A stretch of 64,000 nt of DNA from Proteus appendicitidis (lineage in GTDB: Bacteria > Pseudomonadota > Gammaproteobacteria > Enterobacterales > Enterobacteriaceae): the NCBI RefSeq assembly GCF_030271835.1, contig NZ_CP127389.1, positions 1,958,001 to 2,022,000 of the forward strand. The letters are read 5' to 3'. The position numbers were made by a program, and so were the translations under genes. Positions 1 through 9,900 of this stretch are shown piece by piece (position 1 is the stretch's first letter; each line of letters opens with the position of its first letter). The notes under the pieces were generated by a model. The model was not told the DNA's origin. It searched no databases and saw only the letters and a program-made list of their open reading frames with translations.

Positions 1-1113
1 ACTTTCTCAGTGGTAACCACAGAAATGTTGCCTGTGGGGTTATTAAATCCCATTAGAGATAGTTTTGGCATATCAACAGGAATATCTGGTTTTATGATAG
101 TTATTCCTGCCATTATTGCCGCCTTTTTTTCACCCATCGTTGTTATTAGTGCTGGTAAGCAAGATCGTAAAAAAATACTCTTATTTTTGGCTCTACTTTT
201 AGTTGTTTCCAATATCATTTCAGCTTATTCAACGACAATCATTCAGCTATTAATTGCCAGAGCTATCGTTGGTTTTTGTATTGGTGGTATTTGGGCTTTT
301 GCCGGTGGCTTAGCATTAAGATTAGTGCCAGAAAAATCTGTTGCTTTGGCGACTTCACTTATTTTTGGTGGTGTTGCCGCAGCATCAGTATTAGGTATTC
401 CTATGGGTGTTTTTATTGGTGAATATCTAGGTTGGCGTGGTGCTTTTATTGTTATGGGGTTATTCTCATTCGCCGTATTAGTATTAATGTTTATTTGTTT
501 ACCTTCATTACTAGGCTCAAGGTCTTCGCACACTAAAGCCTTCTTTGTACAGTTTAGAAATACAAAGTTAGTCTTAGGATTATTAGTTACACTCTTTCTC
601 GTGTGCGCGCATTTTATGGTGTTTACTTATGTTCGCCCATTACTTCAAACGACGGCTATGTTGTCAAATAACACATTAGCATTACTTCTATTTGCCTATG
701 GTATCAGTGGTATCATCGGTAATTTTATTTTTGGTATTCAATCAGCAAAAAGGCTCAATGTTGCGGTTTCGATTATTATTATCGGCATTTTAAGCGTCTT
801 TTTAGGTTTTCTGTTTTGGGTGGCATCTCCAGTAATAGCAATCGCCGTTATGTTAATTTGGGGATTAATGTATGGTGGTGTTTCAGTAGCACTAATGACA
901 TGGATAATGACTGCGGTTCCTAAAGGAATTGAATTAGGAAGTTCTGCTTATATTGCAATTTTTAATTTAGCTATTGCATTAGGTGCTTATTTAGGTGGCT
1001 TAATTGTTGATAATTATGGATTAAATTCAACATTACTTATTGCTATATTGTTTATTGCATCCGCTTTATTGTGTATTTTTGCATCAAAGTACATGAAATG
1101 TTCAGATAAATAA
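1..1113 (+). CDS. MFS exporter, DHA1-type, 5' end outside window
   Basis: The frame is open from base 1 (TFSVVTTEMLPVG...), so the start lies upstream; 370 residues are visible. The protein is hydrophobic throughout, with roughly eleven membrane helices remaining. TTEMLPVGLL matches the S/T-E-x-LPVGLL signature in the first helix of the NepI/SotB/YdhP-type 12-helix proton antiporters. A loop with GKQDRKK follows helix 2 (motif A position) and RAIVGFCIGG is the helix 4 segment. The family exports nucleosides, sugars or drugs at the inner membrane; the substrate cannot be told here. It converges with a TetR gene and ends 23 bases before a terminator. Confidence 0.85.
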   Translation, partial: TFSVVTTEMLPVGLLNPIRDSFGISTGISGFMIVIPAIIAAFFSPIVVISAGKQDRKKILLFLALLLVVSNIISAYSTTIIQLLIARAIVGFCIGGIWAFAGGLALRLVPEKSVALATSLIFGGVAAASVLGIPMGVFIGEYLGWRGAFIVMGLFSFAVLVLMFICLPSLLGSRSSHTKAFFVQFRNTKLVLGLLVTLFLVCAHFMVFTYVRPLLQTTAMLSNNTLALLLFAYGISGIIGNFIFGIQSAKRLNVAVSIIIIGILSVFLGFLFWVASPVIAIAVMLIWGLMYGGVSVALMTWIMTAVPKGIELGSSAYIAIFNLAIALGAYLGGLIVDNYGLNSTLLIAILFIASALLCIFASKYMKCSDK

Positions 1114-1136
1114 TACACTCACGTTTGGCATAAATA

Positions 1137-1166
1137 AAAAGGGTAATAGCTAGTTATTACCCTTTT
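1137..1166. terminator. Bidirectional intrinsic terminator
   Basis: A perfect stem GGGTAATA/TATTACCC (1141-1148 with 1155-1162), flanked by AAAA and TTTT, with a 6-base loop. It lies between the convergent MFS and TetR genes and can serve both strands. Confidence 0.8.
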
Positions 1167-1183
1167 CTCTTTTAGAAAACTAA

Positions 1184-1204
1184 TATCGTGACACTGTCAC
1201 GATA
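1184..1204. repeat. Near-perfect 21-bp palindrome
   Basis: TATCGTGACA and TGTCACGATA are separated by one base. It sits 9 bases past the stop codon of the TetR gene. There is no U-tract, so it is not a standard terminator; it may be a protein site or an RNA 3'-end hairpin. Confidence 0.5.
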
Positions 1205-1213
1205 AAATTTGGC

Positions 1214-1810
1214 TTATTTTAGTAATTGAGTAAATTGCTGATATAACATATTACCTAATGTTTTTGCGGTATATTCTTCGCTATGACCTAAATTATCAAC
1301 CGCAGCATGCATACCATGATAAATCAATGTACTGGTTAATTCCGGTTGTGTAACGTGCCACGTTTTATTTTCTGTACCCGAAATTAACAGTGTTTGAATT
1401 TGTTGTAATGCTCTATTTTCATGAATATTGCTGCTTTGATGAAATACTTGATGAAAAAGCATATCGTGTAATTCTTGTTTCTCAACATAAGCAATAACGC
1501 TGATTTCACACCATTGTTTTAATTTTTCACGGTGATCTTGTTGTGAGCAGGCGTCCATTGCGTTATCTATTTTATTTAAATACCAATCCATATAACGTGT
1601 TCTGAGTGCATCAAGAACGTCTGTTTTGGCAGAAAAATAGTGATAATACGTTCCTTTTGCTACCCCTGCTTTTTTTACGATATCGCTAACGGTTGTGGCA
1701 TCAAAACCTTTATCAAGAAATAACGCTTCTGCCGCATTCATTAACTCTTCTAAACGAACCTCTGCGGGTTTTGTTCTCGGTTTATCTGTGGTTTGTTCTT
1801 CTAATGACAT
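1214..1810 (-). CDS. TetR/AcrR family transcriptional repressor
   Basis: 198 residues, the usual TetR length. Residues about 21-62 form the three-helix DNA-binding domain, with the recognition region TVSDIVKKAGVAKGTYYHYF at about 40-59; the rest is the variable helical ligand domain. The start at 1810 follows a GGGAG-like ribosome site. The gene is divergent from the DHA2 exporter at 1963, and a 13-bp palindrome lies between them, so it most likely represses that exporter and itself and releases DNA on binding an exported compound. The ligand is unknown. The family call is certain; the target is inferred from context. Confidence 0.9.
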   Translation of the reverse strand: MSLEEQTTDKPRTKPAEVRLEELMNAAEALFLDKGFDATTVSDIVKKAGVAKGTYYHYFSAKTDVLDALRTRYMDWYLNKIDNAMDACSQQDHREKLKQWCEISVIAYVEKQELHDMLFHQVFHQSSNIHENRALQQIQTLLISGTENKTWHVTQPELTSTLIYHGMHAAVDNLGHSEEYTAKTLGNMLYQQFTQLLK

Positions 1811-1900
1811 TGCTTATCTCCCTCAAAGTCGCTGGTAAAGAGTACTCTATATTAAAGCGACTCACAATGATGATAAATGAAACTCATTATCAATAACCAT

Positions 1901-1913
1901 TGACCGACGGTCA
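1901..1913. promoter_or_regulatory. Candidate TetR operator
   Basis: TGACCG-A-CGGTCA is a perfect odd-centred palindrome of the kind bound by AcrR/TtgR-like repressors. It lies 50 bases upstream of the exporter start (1963) and 91 bases from the TetR start, in the shared intergenic region. Binding is inferred from symmetry and position only. Confidence 0.6.
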
Positions 1914-1962
1914 GTCGAGTATTATTATGCTAATATTATTCATCATTAAGGCAATAAAGCTT

Positions 1963-3465
1963 ATGACTTATTTAAAACGACTGTCACTTATCTGTGCCAT
2001 TTGTTTAGGTACTTTTATGGCAACTCTCGATATTAGTATCGTGAATGTGGCTCTGCCAACTATTCAAAATGATATACATGCTGATATGGCAACCTTGCAG
2101 TGGATTGTGGATGCTTATGCGCTTTGTTTATCAGCCTGTATTTTGTCATCAGGTCCTTTAAGTGATCGCTTTGGGCGAAAAAAAGTGTGGCTATGGGGCG
2201 TGATTATTTTCACGTTAGGCTCAGTAATTTGTGCAATTGCACAGCAACATGAAATATTAATTCTTGGTCGTATTATTCAAGGTATTGCCGCTGCTGCACT
2301 TATTCCGGGCGCATTGTCTTTAATTACTCATGCTTTTCCTATTGATATTGAGCGAGTTCGTATCATCGGAATATGGTCTTCTGTTAGTGCATTGTCGCTT
2401 ATCATTGGTCCTATTTTAGGGGGTGTTTTAGTTCATGCTAGTGGTTGGGCGAGCATATTTCTTATTAATATTCCTATTGGCATTATTACCGTTTTATTAG
2501 GTTGGTATGGATTAAGTGAGAGTGCTGATCCTGATAATGTTGCTTTAGATCCCTTTGGCCAATTAACCAGTATGTTGGGATTAGGATCACTGACTTATGG
2601 TTTGATTGAAGCTGGCTCTGTGGGTTGGTCACATTATAGAACGGTATCAACACTGATTGCGGGGATTATATTTCTTGCCCTTTTCGTCATGATAGAAAAA
2701 CGTGTTGAACGCCCTTTATTACCACTGACCTTATTTAAAGATCGTACATTCTTTCAATATAACCTTTCTTCTTTTACCTTGGGTTTTGCTACATACAGCA
2801 ATGTATTTTTTATCGCTTTCTTTTTGCAAAAAGCACAAGGTTGGAGTGCATTAGAAACGGGATGGAGAATGGCACCAGAATTTATTGCAATGGCGCTGTT
2901 TTCTATGTCTTTTGGACGACTCTCTTCTTATTTCTCCGTTAGGAAACTCATGATCTGTGGTTTCTTATTTATCGCTATTTCTTCTTGTCTATTAGCGACA
3001 TTAGCAACAAATAGCCACTATGGAATAACAGGAAGCTATCTGTTTGTATTAGGTGCTGGAATGGGATTATCAACACCCGCAATAGGTGCTTTAGTGATGA
3101 AAAGTGTGCCACCGTCTCGTTCTGGTATGGCGTCTGCAACCATGAATGCATTAAGACAAACCGGTATGACAATGGGAATTGCTTTATTAGGTACATTGAT
3201 GGTGCAACAAGCAATTCATTATATGGTGATCCAAAGCCAAGTATTGGGAATATCTGTAAATTATATCGATATTGTTAGTTTGGTGACTGAAAATACGACA
3301 AATGGTTTAGACAAAGGGTTTATCACTTTGTTACCAGAGGCATTTAATTCGGGGTTTGCTTATGCAATTGCGACTGCGGGGATCTCATGTTTTGTGACTT
3401 TATTTATAGTGCTCTTTCCTGTTAAAGCAAAACATAAAGCACTTACTCAACAAATCACAGATTAA
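1963..3465 (+). CDS. MFS multidrug exporter, DHA2 (14-helix) family
   Basis: 500 residues from the ATG at 1963. An upstream in-frame TTG at 1900 would put the palindromic operator inside the coding region and add a non-conserved tail, so I chose the ATG, which is preceded by AAGG. DATLDISIVNVALP-type motif C/D1 appears as ATLDISIVNVALPTI near the N-terminus, motif A as GPLSDRFGRKKV, and RIIQGIAAAALIPGAL in helix 4; length and about 14 hydrophobic segments fit EmrB/QacA pumps. Expected role is proton-driven export of cationic or hydrophobic compounds. It is divergent from a TetR gene and converges with a LysR gene (3-base gap). Confidence 0.9.
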   Translation: MTYLKRLSLICAICLGTFMATLDISIVNVALPTIQNDIHADMATLQWIVDAYALCLSACILSSGPLSDRFGRKKVWLWGVIIFTLGSVICAIAQQHEILILGRIIQGIAAAALIPGALSLITHAFPIDIERVRIIGIWSSVSALSLIIGPILGGVLVHASGWASIFLINIPIGIITVLLGWYGLSESADPDNVALDPFGQLTSMLGLGSLTYGLIEAGSVGWSHYRTVSTLIAGIIFLALFVMIEKRVERPLLPLTLFKDRTFFQYNLSSFTLGFATYSNVFFIAFFLQKAQGWSALETGWRMAPEFIAMALFSMSFGRLSSYFSVRKLMICGFLFIAISSCLLATLATNSHYGITGSYLFVLGAGMGLSTPAIGALVMKSVPPSRSGMASATMNALRQTGMTMGIALLGTLMVQQAIHYMVIQSQVLGISVNYIDIVSLVTENTTNGLDKGFITLLPEAFNSGFAYAIATAGISCFVTLFIVLFPVKAKHKALTQQITD

Positions 3466-3468
3466 TGT

Positions 3469-4356
3469 TTATAAACGCTGAGATAAAAATTCTAGAAAAG
3501 ACTCTATATTACGTGAGAGCTTACTGCGAGTTGCATATATTGCCACTAAATTAATTGTTGCGGGTTGTTGAGGAAACTCAATAGCTCGTAACTTCCCTTC
3601 TTTAATCATATCAAGGCAGCAATGCTCGGCTAAAATAGCAAATCCTAATCCTTTTAATACTGCTGATTTTGCCAATATAGCGCTGTTTACTCGATAATTA
3701 CTATTAATGGTTACCCTGATTGGTTTTTTATCTTCATCCATAAATATCCAGGGTTGCCCTTCTAAGGCGCTTAAACTAGAAATACAAGGCATTTTGCTTA
3801 ACTGTTCAATATGTGTAGGTATTCCTGTTTTTTCTAATAATTCATTAGATGCCACAACAATACTGCGCCATGATTTAATTAAGCGTGAGTGATGGCTACT
3901 ATCCGCTAAATTTCCACGGTGAAAAGTTAATAGTAAATCAATATCATCATCGATGATATTTCTTGGCATTAATTGGGTATCACATTGGATCAGTAAATTA
4001 GGATGAAGTGCAGCAAAATCAGCCAAAATATCACCAAGTAGCTCACTGCCATATTCACTTGGGATCGTTAAACGGAAAGTGCCAGTTAATGGTCCATCAC
4101 TGGTGATATTGCTTACAACGTTGTCTAATTCAGTTAAGGTTTTTGTTCCTTGCTGATAGAGGATTTTTCCTTGCTCAGTAAGGCGCATTTTTCGAGTTGT
4201 TCTATCAATAAGTTTACAATTAAGTTGTTGTTCAAGTTGCTTAATTGCACGACTGATATTTGAAGTAGGCATAGATAATAGCCGAGCGGCGGCTGCAAAT
4301 TGCCCTTGCTCTGCTACGGCAGAAAAAATACGTAATAAATTAAGATCGATTTGCAT
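3469..4356 (-). CDS. LysR family transcriptional regulator
   Basis: 295 residues from the ATG at 4356, a normal LysR length. The HTH is near the N-terminus (LNLLRIFSAVAEQGQFAAAA, then MPTSNISRAIKQLEQQL), followed by a substrate-binding domain. An ATG at 4413 would add 19 residues, but that stretch contains a 9-bp inverted repeat and lies before the usual family start, so I prefer 4356; the choice is not certain. The gene lies downstream of the accA paralogue on the same strand (about 80 bases from 4435 to 4356), possibly cotranscribed. The effector is unknown. Confidence 0.85.
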   Translation of the reverse strand: MQIDLNLLRIFSAVAEQGQFAAAARLLSMPTSNISRAIKQLEQQLNCKLIDRTTRKMRLTEQGKILYQQGTKTLTELDNVVSNITSDGPLTGTFRLTIPSEYGSELLGDILADFAALHPNLLIQCDTQLMPRNIIDDDIDLLLTFHRGNLADSSHHSRLIKSWRSIVVASNELLEKTGIPTHIEQLSKMPCISSLSALEGQPWIFMDEDKKPIRVTINSNYRVNSAILAKSAVLKGLGFAILAEHCCLDMIKEGKLRAIEFPQQPATINLVAIYATRSKLSRNIESFLEFLSQRL

Positions 4357-4364
4357 AAATAATT

Positions 4365-4403
4365 CACTGCCTACTGTATTTCTATTACTCAATATAGGCA
4401 GTG
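4365..4403. repeat. 9-bp inverted repeat at the LysR gene 5' end
   Basis: CACTGCCTA (4365-4373) and TAGGCAGTG (4395-4403) are perfect inverted copies around a 21-base AT-rich spacer. They lie just before the preferred LysR start. This could be an autoregulatory operator or an mRNA hairpin limiting translation. Confidence 0.45.
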
Positions 4404-4434
4404 TATCATTCATTTTCTTTTCACTCGTTAATAA

Positions 4435-5397
4435 TTAACAGTAACCGTGAGACATGAGTTTTTGATAGCGTTTATCTAGGAGTTCTTCGGTTGAATAACT
4501 TTTTAACAAGGCTAAGTCAGTTAATAGCTGTTGTTTAAGAAATTCTGCAGCTTGTTGATGATCACGATGAGCGCCGCCTAATGGCTCTGGAATAATGGCA
4601 TCGATAATACCTAATGATTGTAATTTAGGTGCTGTCATTCCCATGGTTTCTGCTGCAATTGGCGCTTTATCAGAACTTTTCCATAGAATAGAAGCACACC
4701 CTTCTGGCGAAATAGCTGCATAAGTACTGTATTGCAGCATATTCACTTTATCACCTACACCAATAGCGAGCGCACCTCCAGAAAATCCTTCACCAGTAAT
4801 AGTGCAAATAATAGGTGTTTTTAATCGTGACATTTCAAGAATATTACGAGCGATAGCTTCTGCTTGTCCTCGTTCTTCAGCACCGACACCGGGATAAGCC
4901 CCAGCAGAATCAATAAAAATAATAACAGGTAGATGAAAGCGCTCTGCCATTTTCATTAAACGTAATGCTTTTCTATAACCTTCTGGTGATGGCATACCAA
5001 AATTACGCAGAATTTTCTCTTTGGTATCACGCCCTTTTTGTTGCCCAATCACCATGACAGGCATTTTGTCTAAACGCGCTAAACCCGCAACAATCGCTTT
5101 ATCATCAGCGTAAGCTCTATCACCCGCCAACTCCTGAAAATCAGTAAAAACCGCTTTAATATAGTCAAGGGTATATGGGCGCATGGGATGACGAGCGAGT
5201 TGCACAATTTCCCAAGCACCTAAATCAGTAAAAATAGATTTTGTCAGCGAAAGACTTTTTTGCCTTAAACGTGCGATCTCTTCATCTAAATTAATCCCTG
5301 TTGGTTCATCTTGAGATTGCTTAAAGGTGAGCAATGCATCTATTTTTTCGTCTAATTCAACAATAGGTTTTTCAAATTCAAGATGAATAAAAGACAT
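4435..5397 (-). CDS. accA: Acetyl-CoA carboxylase carboxyltransferase alpha subunit, probable second copy
   Basis: 320 residues, the AccA length. The protein aligns end to end with enterobacterial Acc[88 protein letters not shown]. AccA pairs with AccD to carry carboxybiotin to acetyl-CoA, the first step of fatty acid synthesis. Two otherwise near-invariant spots differ: TPGAYPG is SAGAYPG (about 164-170), and GEGGSGG is GEGFSGG (F205), although the following oxyanion glycine pair is kept. Context is also wrong for the housekeeping gene: no dnaE or rnhB, but a LysR gene and exporters. I infer a diverged paralogue, perhaps inhibitor-tolerant. SD TGAGG precedes the ATG. Confidence 0.85.
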   Translation of the reverse strand: MSFIHLEFEKPIVELDEKIDALLTFKQSQDEPTGINLDEEIARLRQKSLSLTKSIFTDLGAWEIVQLARHPMRPYTLDYIKAVFTDFQELAGDRAYADDKAIVAGLARLDKMPVMVIGQQKGRDTKEKILRNFGMPSPEGYRKALRLMKMAERFHLPVIIFIDSAGAYPGVGAEERGQAEAIARNILEMSRLKTPIICTITGEGFSGGALAIGVGDKVNMLQYSTYAAISPEGCASILWKSSDKAPIAAETMGMTAPKLQSLGIIDAIIPEPLGGAHRDHQQAAEFLKQQLLTDLALLKSYSTEELLDKRYQKLMSHGYC

Positions 5398-5701
5398 AAC
5401 GACCTCAGATTTAATGCAGTAAATAAAACAGTGATTGATTCAGTTTAGAAAAAATAACAATGTGTTGATAGAGAGGAATTTGATAAACACTATTATCAAA
5501 AATGGGATAATTAAACATTACTACAAGATCAGCAAGGAAAAAAACAAGATCAAAAAGAGCTTTTTTTCTAATTTTAAGCTATACAGTAATTACTAAGTCA
5601 TGTATTAATATACAGTGCGAATTTGTTCTTTTTTCACCCGTAAAAAATCGCACAAATAATAAAATACCCCATAAAATACAAATAATTAGAATAAAGATAA
5701 T
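5398..5701. promoter_or_regulatory. Divergent intergenic region, accA paralogue / ydeE
   Basis: 304 AT-rich bases without a gene. It holds the divergent promoters of both neighbours, which I cannot place firmly. Inverted copies GTGCGA (5615-5620) and TCGCAC (5648-5653) flank a T-rich stretch 49 bases before the ydeE start and could be an operator. Confidence 0.4.
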
Positions 5702-6889
5702 ATGTTCTCAAAAAAAACACGCTCCACAACTGCTCTGCTATTTTCATCACTTCTTCTTACCATCGGAAGAGGTGCAACATTACCGTTTATGGCAATCTAT
5801 TTGTCACGAGAGTATCAATTACCCGTCGATGATATTGGTATTGCCATGTCTATTGCATTAACAACGGGAATTTTTTTCAGCCTTGGCTTTGGCATGCTTG
5901 CTGATAAATTTGAGAAAAAACGTTATATGATATTGGCAATTCTAACGTTTATTTTCGGATTTGCCGCAATCCCTCTTGTCCATAGCACTATTTTAGTCGT
6001 TATCTTTTTCTCTGTAATTAACTGCTCTTATTTAGTGTTTTCAACCGTATTAAAAGCGTATTTTTCTGAAACCTTATCGGTTTCAGCAAAGCCTAAAATA
6101 TTCTCTTTAAACTATACCTTTATCAATATGGGATGGACGGTGGGTCCTCCTATCGGCACCTTATTATTAATGTATGGGACACAATTGCCTTTCTGGCTTG
6201 CGGCTATTTCTGCAACATTGCCACTATTTATGATCCAAGTTTTTGTTCAACGCTCAAAAATGGTGAATACAGATGAAGAAAATAGTGTGAAATGGGACCC
6301 GAAAATAATGCTAAAAGACAGAGCATTGAGTTGGTTTGTGCTCTCAACTTTTTTCGGAACATTAACATTTGGCTCTTTCGCATCGTGTATTTCACAATAT
6401 ATTTTAGTGGTGTACGATGCAAAATTAGCAGAGTCTGTCATTGCGGTTGTATTACCTGTAAATGCTGCCATTGTTGTCTCTCTACAATATATTGTCGGTA
6501 AGCATGTTACAGCCGAAAGACTTCGTAAATTAATGACACTGGGTACGTTATTTTTTATGCTGGGCTTACTTGGTTTTATATTTGCTGGCGATAATCTAAT
6601 CTTTTGGGCATTAGCTATCGCGGTATTTACCTTTGGTGAATTAATTTATGCGCCTGGTGAGTATATGATGATTGATAATATTGCCCCGTTAGGAATGAAA
6701 GCCAGTTATTTCTCGGCACAGTCACTCGGTTGGTTAGGCGCTGCGCTTAATCCACTTGTTAGTGGTTTTATTTTAACTGCATTTCCACCAGCCTCTTTAT
6801 TCACTATTTTAATGGTCGTTTCTGCATTGGCTTGGTTTTGTATGATCCAAGGTATGAATGCCAGCCGAAATAAAATGATATCTGTTTAA
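5702..6889 (+). CDS. ydeE: MFS transporter YdeE
   Basis: 395 residues, 12 predicted helices. The sequence follows E. coli YdeE nearly throughout: LLFSSLLLTIGRGATLPFMA at the N-terminus, LGFGMLADKFEKKRYM (motif A), VGPPIGTLL, VVLPVNAA, YAPGEYMMIDNIAP and ASYFSAQSLGWLGAALNPLV. E. coli YdeE has been linked to export of dipeptides and of arabinose-like compounds; the physiological substrate is not settled. The gene is divergent from the accA paralogue and ends at a strong terminator. Identification as a YdeE orthologue is from remembered sequence similarity. Confidence 0.88.
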   Translation: MFSKKTRSTTALLFSSLLLTIGRGATLPFMAIYLSREYQLPVDDIGIAMSIALTTGIFFSLGFGMLADKFEKKRYMILAILTFIFGFAAIPLVHSTILVVIFFSVINCSYLVFSTVLKAYFSETLSVSAKPKIFSLNYTFINMGWTVGPPIGTLLLMYGTQLPFWLAAISATLPLFMIQVFVQRSKMVNTDEENSVKWDPKIMLKDRALSWFVLSTFFGTLTFGSFASCISQYILVVYDAKLAESVIAVVLPVNAAIVVSLQYIVGKHVTAERLRKLMTLGTLFFMLGLLGFIFAGDNLIFWALAIAVFTFGELIYAPGEYMMIDNIAPLGMKASYFSAQSLGWLGAALNPLVSGFILTAFPPASLFTILMVVSALAWFCMIQGMNASRNKMISV

Positions 6890-6905
6890 TATATTGGGTA
6901 TTAAT

Positions 6906-6943
6906 AAAATCATAACCCCCTGTTTTACGGGGGTTATGATTTT
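6906..6943. terminator. Strong bidirectional terminator
   Basis: A 15-bp perfect stem AAAATCATAACCCCC/GGGGGTTATGATTTT around an 8-base loop. It lies between the convergent ydeE and nifJ genes; A/T flanks allow termination from both sides. Confidence 0.9.
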
Positions 6944-6981
6944 TAGCAAAGCGGGATTTATAGTTTATTCAGTCTTTGACT

Positions 6982-9900
6982 TTATGCTTTCTCTGCCAAT
7001 AGACTAAGTAAAGCATATTTCTTCTCAATATTACGTTGTGCTTGATCCGCTAATGCCATTGCTTTATCAGGATAGATTTTAAATAGCCGATTAAAACGTT
7101 GCTCTTTATTTAACACCGCAGAAGCGACTTGGTTAGTGACTCTGGAATCTAACATTAGCGAATTTTTACCCTCTTGTTCACGGCGAGGATCAAACCGATA
7201 GAGAGGCCAGAAACCTGATGCAGTCAGTTGCTTCATTTGTTCATAGCTAAAGGCCAAGTCATAACCATGCTCTTCACAAGGACTATAAGCAATAATCAGT
7301 GAAGGTCCTTGATAGGCCTCCGCTTCTTGAATGGCTTTAATAGTTTGGTTCATTTGAGCGCCAATAGCGATTTGAGCAACATAAATGTTGCCATACATCA
7401 TCATGGTGATCCCCAAATCTTTGCGAGCTTTGTTTTTTCCATTCTCACCAAATTTAGTAATAGCCCCCATTGGGGTTGCTTTAGATTGCTGCCCACCCGT
7501 ATTGGAATAACATTGTGTATCTAACACCAGTACATTAACGTTTTCACCGCTACTCAATACATGATCAAGCCCGCCAAAACCAATATCATAAGCCCAACCG
7601 TCACCGCCAACCATCCATACAGACTTTTGCATTAAATAGTGCGCATCATGGAGTAACTCTTTGGCTAGTGGATCACTACTGTGACCTAATAAAGTAGATA
7701 GCTCATTAATTCCATTGCGTTTATCCTGATTAGAATTGTTCGTATCAGTCAACGTTTGATAAAGCGAAGCGGGTATTTCTGTTGCAAATCGATTTAATAA
7801 GCGCTCAACACGTTTTTTATGTTGATCTAAAGTGAGACGAAAACCTAAACCAAATTCGGCATTGTCTTCAAACAAGGAGTTAGCCCAAGCGGGACCTCTA
7901 CCTTCTCTATTTGTGGTATAGGGTGTGGTTGGGAGATTACCACCGTAAATAGATGAACACCCTGTGGCATTTGCAATTAATAATTCATCGCCATAAAGCT
8001 GAGTTAACAATTTAATATAGGCGGTTTCACCACAGCCAGAACATGCACCTGAATATTCAAATAGTGGCGTAATTAATTGTGATGTTCTGATATCTATTTT
8101 TTCTAATTCAGAAGGATGTAAATCAGGTAATTGATTGAAGAAATTGAAGTTTTGTTTTTCTTGTTCTAATACACCAAGCTTTTCAATCATATTGATCGCT
8201 CTGATGTTTGGATCTTGTCTGTCTTTGGCTGGGCAAACTTCATAGCATAAGTTACAGCCAGTACAATCTTCAGGTGCAACTTGTAAAATATAGTCTAACC
8301 CTTTCATTTCACGAGATTTTACAGGCAGTTTTTCAAGGGTCGTTGGCGCATTTTCTAACAGGCTAGGCTTGGTCACTTTTGCGCGAATGGCAGCATGAGG
8401 GCAAGCGGCAACGCAATAATTGCACTGTGTACATAATGACGGTTTCCAGACAGGAATAAATTCAGCAATATTACGTTTTTCCCATTGTGTTGTGCCAGTT
8501 GGCCATGTGCCATCAGGTGGAAATGCCGAAACAGGTAAACTATCACCAAGCCCTGCTATCATCATGGCCGTGATTGTTTTGACAAAATCAGGTGCATTAT
8601 CAGCAACAATCGGGGATTTATAAGGGCTTTCGGTTAATACAGCTCCCACAGGAATGCGCTCTAATGCAGACAATGTTTGTGAAATCGCCATTAAGTTCGC
8701 ATTAACCAATGCTTCGCCTTTATTTTGATAACTTTTAATAATTGTCTGATGCAGATAATCATTTATTTTTTCGGCAGGGAAAAGAGATGTTAAGTGGAAA
8801 AATGCTGTTTGCATTATGGTATTAATTCGTGCGCCTAATTGGCATTCACGCGCAATCTTATAAGCATTAATAACATAGATGCGCGCTTCTTTTTCAATAA
8901 GTAACGCTTGAACTTCTTGCGGTAATTTAGCCCAAACGGTTGTCGCTGAATAAGGGGTATTTAATAGAAGTGTGCCCCCTACTTTTAATTTCTCAACAAT
9001 TTGGTATTTATCAATAAACTGCCATTGGTGACAACCAATAAAATCAGCCTGTTTAATGAGGTAAGTTGAGTTAATCGGCGTTTGACTGATCCTTAAATGA
9101 GAAACAGTTAATCCACCTGCTTTTTTTGAGTCATAAACAAAATAGCCTTGGGCATATAACGGTGTGTTGTTACCAATAATATTAATATTATTCTTAGTCG
9201 CAGAAACAGAACCATCACTACCTAATCCATAAAAGAGTGCGCTAAGTTTATGATGTTCAGGTAATTTGGCATCTATAGGCATAATTGATAAATGTGTTAC
9301 ATCATCATAGATACCAACAGTGAACCGACGTTTAGGTTTAGATTGCTGTAATTCTTTAAACACAGCCATAACACAATCTGGATCGAATTCTTTTGAAGAT
9401 AATCCATAACGACCAGAAATAGTCAGAGGCAATATTTCACGTTCACCTTGATGATAGGCTTCGGCAAATGCCGTAATAACATCAAGATAGAGAGGTTCAG
9501 CCTGTGCGCCAGGCTCTTTAGTTCTATCAAGAACAGCAATAGACTCAACTGAATTTGGAATAGCATCAAGAAAATGGCGCGCCGAAAATGGGCGATAAAG
9601 ATGTACGCAAAGTAAGCCGAGTTTCTCGCCTCGCGCATTGAGCATATCAATAACTTCTTTACAAGGACCCGCGGCTGAACCCATTAGAACAATAATTCGT
9701 GTTGCTTGAGGATGTCCATAGTATTCAAATGGCTGATAAGTACGCCCAGTCACTTTGGCAAACAAATTCATTGCCTCTTCAACATGTTGATAACCACTGT
9801 TATACCAAGGATTTGAGGCTTCTCTAGCTTGAAAATAAGTATCAGGATTAGCGGAAGTTCCTCTTATTACAGGCGATTCTGGCGATAATGCACGTTGGCG

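Noticed and set aside
243..533. Minus-strand open frame of 96 codons inside the first MFS gene
   Set aside because: Antisense shadow of a clear transporter; no SD and low-complexity product.
1872..1891. Possible Fur box GATAAATGA-AAC-TCATTATC
   Set aside because: Spacing is one base off a good Fur dyad and the neighbours have no iron link; kept only as a remark.
1900..1962. TTG start for the DHA2 pump at 1900
   Set aside because: Would put an operator palindrome inside the gene; the ATG at 1963 has an SD and matches the family start.
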